Of a DNA stretch of 64,000 nt, positions 60,660-64,000 are shown piece after piece; positions within the stretch are counted from its first letter, which is position 1, and each line of letters begins with the position of its first letter. Source of the stretch: Streptomyces sp. NRRL F-4489 (GTDB taxonomy: Bacteria > Actinomycetota > Actinomycetes > Streptomycetales > Streptomycetaceae); contig NZ_LLZI01000222.1 of assembly GCF_001509485.1 (NCBI RefSeq), forward strand, positions 1-64,000. The letters run 5' to 3'. The notes beneath the pieces were generated by a model. It did not search any database, was not told the DNA's origin, and saw only the letters and a list, made by a program, of their open reading frames with translations. The position numbers and the translations under genes were made by a program.

Positions 60660-60920
60660 CTCTCCTCCTGGCCCGGTAGCCGGCGCTCAGTGTCGAGCAA
60701 GGGCGGGGCATCGGCCAAAAATTCGACGGATTAACCCCACACATGTGACGTGAATCACCAGCGCCCCGCGCATCCTTCTCGCCGTGTTCGCCCTCTTATG
60801 CGGCGATCGGACAAGAAGAACCCGGTGTTCATTTACATTTCATACTAAAGGTAGTGTCCCGGTAAATTTCCGTGGAGAGAGGGCCTTCCGCCCTCCTGGG
60901 ACCGGGGGATTCAGGACGAA
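60647..60920. other. Divergent intergenic region of the Stealth genes
   Basis: This 274-bp gap is the most A/T-rich place in the window, with TTCATTTACATTTCATACTA near 60829-60848. Possible rightward hexamers are TTCATT (60829) and TAGTGT (60852) spaced by 17 bases. No palindrome or extra gene was found apart from the leader ORF. Low GC here fits an accessory surface-polymer locus. Confidence 0.5.
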
Positions 60921-62759
60921 ATGAAGCAGATGGAGAGCGCACGGCCCGCGGAGCAGGGTGCTGCGGCAAGCGGAGTCGAGCGCAGGCCGCGGGCGGTCGG
61001 TGCGATACCTGGTGGCGACGGTGGCGTCAACACCGAAGCCTCACCGGTGGTCGCCGTCTACCGCAAGGTCTTGCCCAAGAGTGTGCGCCGGGCGATAGCC
61101 AGTCGTTACTCCCCCGAGATGCGGCGGAACGTCAAGCGGATGGTCAGCGCCGCCGCGGTCGGCCACAGCGTGCAGCGGCTGGGCACCGCCGGCCTCGCCG
61201 CGCAGCACCGCGTCCTGGTCCAGGCGTCGCAGGGCGTCGTGCTCTCCGTCGACGGCCGGCCGCGGATCGCCTGCGTCGAGGAGCGGCTCTCCCCCGAGGC
61301 GGCCCGGCGCGCCAATCTGGGCGCGGTCACCGCGGCCCTGGAGCACGCCGGTATCGACTACTTCTGCGTCCGCGGCCAGGAATCGGACGGCACCCGGGTC
61401 GCCGTCGCCGCCGAGGACCGAAGACACGCGCTCAGCGCCCTCGCCGACCTGTGCCGCACGCTCCCGGTGTACTTCGGCCCGCGGGGCCAGGAGGGCGGCC
61501 GGGTCACCCCCGCCTACCGCCCGGCCGCCTGGCAGCGCTACGCCAAGGCCGCGTCCCTGTGCCTGTTCTGGTACCGCACCGACCCCGGCCACCGCCTCGT
61601 CCTCGGCCCGGAGCACGGCTGCGTCATCGAGTTCTGGCCGCGCGAGGGCGACCGGCTGACCGCCCCCCGGCGCAACGCCATCACCGACTCCGTGCCCGCC
61701 GGCGGTCCCGGCATCCGTGTCCCGGCCACCACCTTCACCGCGCCCGACGGCACCCGCGAGTCCTCCGCCCTGACCGTGCGCACCCGTGAGGAATTCACCA
61801 CGGCCGTACCGCAGGACATCACCTTCCCCATCGACGTCGTCTACACCTGGGTGGACGGCGCCGACCCGGCGTGGCAGCGGCGCCGCGCGGAGTTCTCCGG
61901 CACCGCCTACCACGAGGAAGCGGCCAACGCGGCGCGCTACGCCAACCACGACGAACTGCGGTACTCCCTGCGGTCGCTGGCCATGTACGCCCCCTGGGTG
62001 CGCACCATCTACCTCGTCACCGACGACCAGACCCCGGCCTGGCTGGACACCTCCCAGCCCGGCATCAAGGTCGTCAGCCACCGCGAGATCTTCGCCGACC
62101 CCGCGCTGCTGCCCACTTTCAACTCGCATGCCATCGAGAGCCAACTGCACCACATCGATGGCCTCTCGGAGCACTTCCTCTACTTCAACGACGACGTCTT
62201 CCTCGGCTCCGAGCGCTCCCCGCGGGACTTCTTCCTCGCCAACGGCCTGACGAAGTTCTTCCCCTCCCCCGCGCTCGTCCCGCTCGGCCCGCCGTCCCCG
62301 GACGACGTACCGGTCTCCATCGCCGGCAAGAACAACCGCGCCCTCATACAGGAGCGCTTCGGCACCACCCCGGTCAGCAAGATGCGCCACGTCCCGCACG
62401 CGCTGAGCCGGAGCGTCCTGGCCGAGATCGAGCGGGAGTTCGCCGAGCAGCACCGCGCGACCGCCGCCCAGCGCTTCCGCAGCGGCACCGACATCTCCAT
62501 CCCCTCGTCGCTGTACCACTACTACGCGTTCCACACCCGGCGGGCGCTGCCCGGCGAGGTCGAGTACATCTACCTCGACGTCGCGCACCCCAACACCGCC
62601 AACCGCCTGGACCGGCTGCTGCTCAAGCGCGACAAGGGGGTGTTCTGCCTCAACGACACCCTCTCCACGGAGGACGACATGGAGCGGAGCACGGCGCTGC
62701 TGCGGCCGTTCCTGGAGGCGTACTTCCCGGTGCCCAGCCGCTACGAACTCCCCTCCTGA
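60921..62759 (+). CDS. Stealth family sugar-phosphate transferase
   Basis: A 612-residue protein. The first 110 residues are basic and variable. A middle domain (about 110-300) resembles the same region of the divergent fusion protein, with ITFPIDVVYTWVDGADPAWQ (CR1) starting near 302. CR2 is DELRYSLRSLAMYAPWVRTI with VTDDQTPAWLD, followed by FNSHAIESQLHHIDGLSEHF, FNDDVFLGSERSPRDFF (CR3 region) and SSLYHYYAFHTRR (CR4). Family members move hexose-1-phosphate onto surface glycans. The core is nearly identical to the fused Stealth module across the gap, so the pair are recent paralogues. Ribosome site AGGA lies close to the ATG. Confidence 0.88.
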   Translation: MKQMESARPAEQGAAASGVERRPRAVGAIPGGDGGVNTEASPVVAVYRKVLPKSVRRAIASRYSPEMRRNVKRMVSAAAVGHSVQRLGTAGLAAQHRVLVQASQGVVLSVDGRPRIACVEERLSPEAARRANLGAVTAALEHAGIDYFCVRGQESDGTRVAVAAEDRRHALSALADLCRTLPVYFGPRGQEGGRVTPAYRPAAWQRYAKAASLCLFWYRTDPGHRLVLGPEHGCVIEFWPREGDRLTAPRRNAITDSVPAGGPGIRVPATTFTAPDGTRESSALTVRTREEFTTAVPQDITFPIDVVYTWVDGADPAWQRRRAEFSGTAYHEEAANAARYANHDELRYSLRSLAMYAPWVRTIYLVTDDQTPAWLDTSQPGIKVVSHREIFADPALLPTFNSHAIESQLHHIDGLSEHFLYFNDDVFLGSERSPRDFFLANGLTKFFPSPALVPLGPPSPDDVPVSIAGKNNRALIQERFGTTPVSKMRHVPHALSRSVLAEIEREFAEQHRATAAQRFRSGTDISIPSSLYHYYAFHTRRALPGEVEYIYLDVAHPNTANRLDRLLLKRDKGVFCLNDTLSTEDDMERSTALLRPFLEAYFPVPSRYELPS

Positions 62760-62778
62760 CACCCACAAGAGAGCCCCC

Positions 62779-64000
62779 GTGCGCCCACAGCCCACCCGCC
62801 GCAGCCTCGTCGCCGGCCTCGTCGCGCTCACCGCGGCGGGGTGCAGCGGCGCACCGTGGACGGCCTCCCTGCCGGCCGGCCGCGGCGGGGTGGCCGCCGC
62901 CGACGACGGCCGGAACGGCAGCCGGGTCCTGCAGATCCTCGCCCACCCCGACGACGACCTGTACTTCATGAACCCCGAGGTCCAGCAGACCCTCGGGGAC
63001 AACGACCAGATCGTCAGCGTCTACGTCACCTGCGGCGAGACCGGCGGCGTCAACAAGGTGCCCGGGCAGCCCCGTCCGAAGCCCGACCTCGCCGCCTACG
63101 CGGGCGCCCGCCGCCAGGGCCTGCGCCAGGCGTACGCGCTGATGGCGACCGGCGACCCGCACGCCCGCTGGGACGTGGCCGCGTCCACCCTGCCCGGCGG
63201 GCTGACCGTCGAGGTGGACACCCTGGCCGGGCACCCCGGCGTCCAGCTCGTCTTCCTCGGCGTACGGCAGCACTACGGCACCGGGCACGGCCGCAAGCGC
63301 GGTCTGCGGGACCTGTGGGCGGATCCGGCGATGGCCACCGCCACCCTCGTCAGCACCGGCTCCCCGGTCCGCACCGCCCAGCCGGTGACCCGGGCCGGGC
63401 TGATCGACGCGCTGACCCAGCTCCTCCAGCGCTACCGCCCCACGCTCGTACGGACCATGGACCCCGATCCGGACATGCAGGTCCACGACCGGCTGCACCG
63501 GCTCCACCACGACCAGCGCGGCTACTCCGACCACCCCGACCACACCGCCACCGCGCTCTTCACCTTCGCCGCGCTGGCCCGCTACCAGGGCCCCGGGAAC
63601 GGCCGCCTGCACGCCGTCACCGCCTACCGCGGCTACTACAACGAACGCTGGCCGGACGCCCTCCCGGACGCCCTCGTCCGCGCCAAGGCCGACGTGCTCA
63701 ACGCGTACGGCGGCGCGCCGGGCACCTGCGACTTCTCGGCCGGCTGCGGCGACTACGACGTCGGCCGGGACCGCTCGTACCGCACCGGCTGGCTCCAGCG
63801 CACCACCCTGCGCTACCCCACCGCCGCGCCGCAGGCCCAGCCGGGCCCGGACGGCCGGCTGGCCGCGTTCGCCGTCCTGGCCGGACAGGCCGTCTCCTGG
63901 CAGGAGACCGCGCGGGCGAGCGGCACCTGGTCGGCCCCCAAGTCCCTGGGCGGCAACGGCCTGCTGCCCGGTCTGCGCGCCGTCCTGACCGGCGACGGCC
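62779..64000 (+). CDS. PIG-L family deacetylase, lipoprotein (3' end outside window)
   Basis: The first 407 residues of a longer protein cut by the window end. The N-terminus is a lipoprotein signal with RRSLVAG and lipobox TAAGC. The zinc deacetylase domain follows: LQILAHPDDDLYFMNPEV with the AHPDDD motif at 55-60, and HDRLHRLHHDQRGYSDHPDH with the second His group. PIG-L enzymes remove acetyl groups from N-acetylglucosaminides (GlcNAc-PI, mycothiol and similar). From about residue 340 a second, different part begins that runs off the window. It starts with GTG 19 bases after the Stealth stop, so it is probably in that operon and may modify the surface polymer. Confidence 0.85.
   Translation, partial: MRPQPTRRSLVAGLVALTAAGCSGAPWTASLPAGRGGVAAADDGRNGSRVLQILAHPDDDLYFMNPEVQQTLGDNDQIVSVYVTCGETGGVNKVPGQPRPKPDLAAYAGARRQGLRQAYALMATGDPHARWDVAASTLPGGLTVEVDTLAGHPGVQLVFLGVRQHYGTGHGRKRGLRDLWADPAMATATLVSTGSPVRTAQPVTRAGLIDALTQLLQRYRPTLVRTMDPDPDMQVHDRLHRLHHDQRGYSDHPDHTATALFTFAALARYQGPGNGRLHAVTAYRGYYNERWPDALPDALVRAKADVLNAYGGAPGTCDFSAGCGDYDVGRDRSYRTGWLQRTTLRYPTAAPQAQPGPDGRLAAFAVLAGQAVSWQETARASGTWSAPKSLGGNGLLPGLRAVLTGDG

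Overview
This is a high-GC actinobacterial chromosome segment, almost certainly Streptomyces. The signs are very high G+C with strong third-position bias, a malEFG/aglA/malR cluster of the Streptomyces type, glnE beside a second glutamine synthetase gene, an AfsR-like regulator, F420-dependent NADP reductase, and many TetR/LacI regulators beside exporters. I saw no rRNA, tRNA, CRISPR, insertion sequence or prophage. The layout is that of a core chromosomal region with accessory patches.

Region by region. (1) 0.1-3.6 kb: a diiron-type protein usually called 'metal-dependent hydrolase', coupled to a flavin/2Fe-2S reductase, then a TetR regulator and a GNAT acetyltransferase. (2) 3.7-12.6 kb: maltose/maltodextrin locus. 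malE-malF-malG-aglA-lacI run leftward, chained by overlaps of a few bases. A second aglA-lacI pair (the second LacI probably MalR) runs rightward, so an aglA-lacI module is present twice as an inverted pair. (3) 12.7-17.8 kb: PAP2 membrane protein, an amidohydrolase and APC permease pair, and a divergent TetR gene with a near-perfect 21-bp palindrome between them. (4) 17.9-24.2 kb: glnE, glnA2-type glutamine synthetase, alpha/beta hydrolase, DUF998-type membrane protein. (5) 24.6-33.5 kb: Tat-exported multicopper oxidase with a His-rich insert, nadE, two MFS exporters, a membrane-tethered EEP-family protein and a TetR gene. (6) 33.7-42.0 kb: panB, an ABC exporter behind an 11-bp-periodic SARP-type operator, a large AfsR-like regulator tail-to-tail with it, an M50 protease homologue, npdG. 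(7) 42.2-50.4 kb: a DHDPS-family protein lacking its Schiff-base lysine, map, heme oxygenase with a structured leader, a lipoprotein, a stand-alone prim-pol-like protein, a TetR gene with three tandem operators facing a 59-residue protein, and an Rsm22 homologue. (8) 50.4-56.7 kb: serine hydrolase (likely CTG start), Bcr/CflA-type exporter, SDR, PhzF-like isomerase and three small membrane or secreted proteins. (9) 56.8-64.0 kb: a cell-surface polymer region with a GT4-Stealth fusion, an accessory protein, a divergent second Stealth protein and a PIG-L deacetylase lipoprotein cut by the window end.

Across the window many genes have a TANNNT-like -10 hexamer 6-7 bases before the start codon and no Shine-Dalgarno, so leaderless transcription appears common. 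Translational coupling by ATGA, GTGA and TGATG junctions is also frequent. The most unusual signals are the lysine-less DHDPS homologue, the triple TetR operator facing an orphan small protein, the SARP-type operator beside an AfsR homologue, the inverted aglA-lacI duplication, and the divergent Stealth pair with a six-codon leader ORF.
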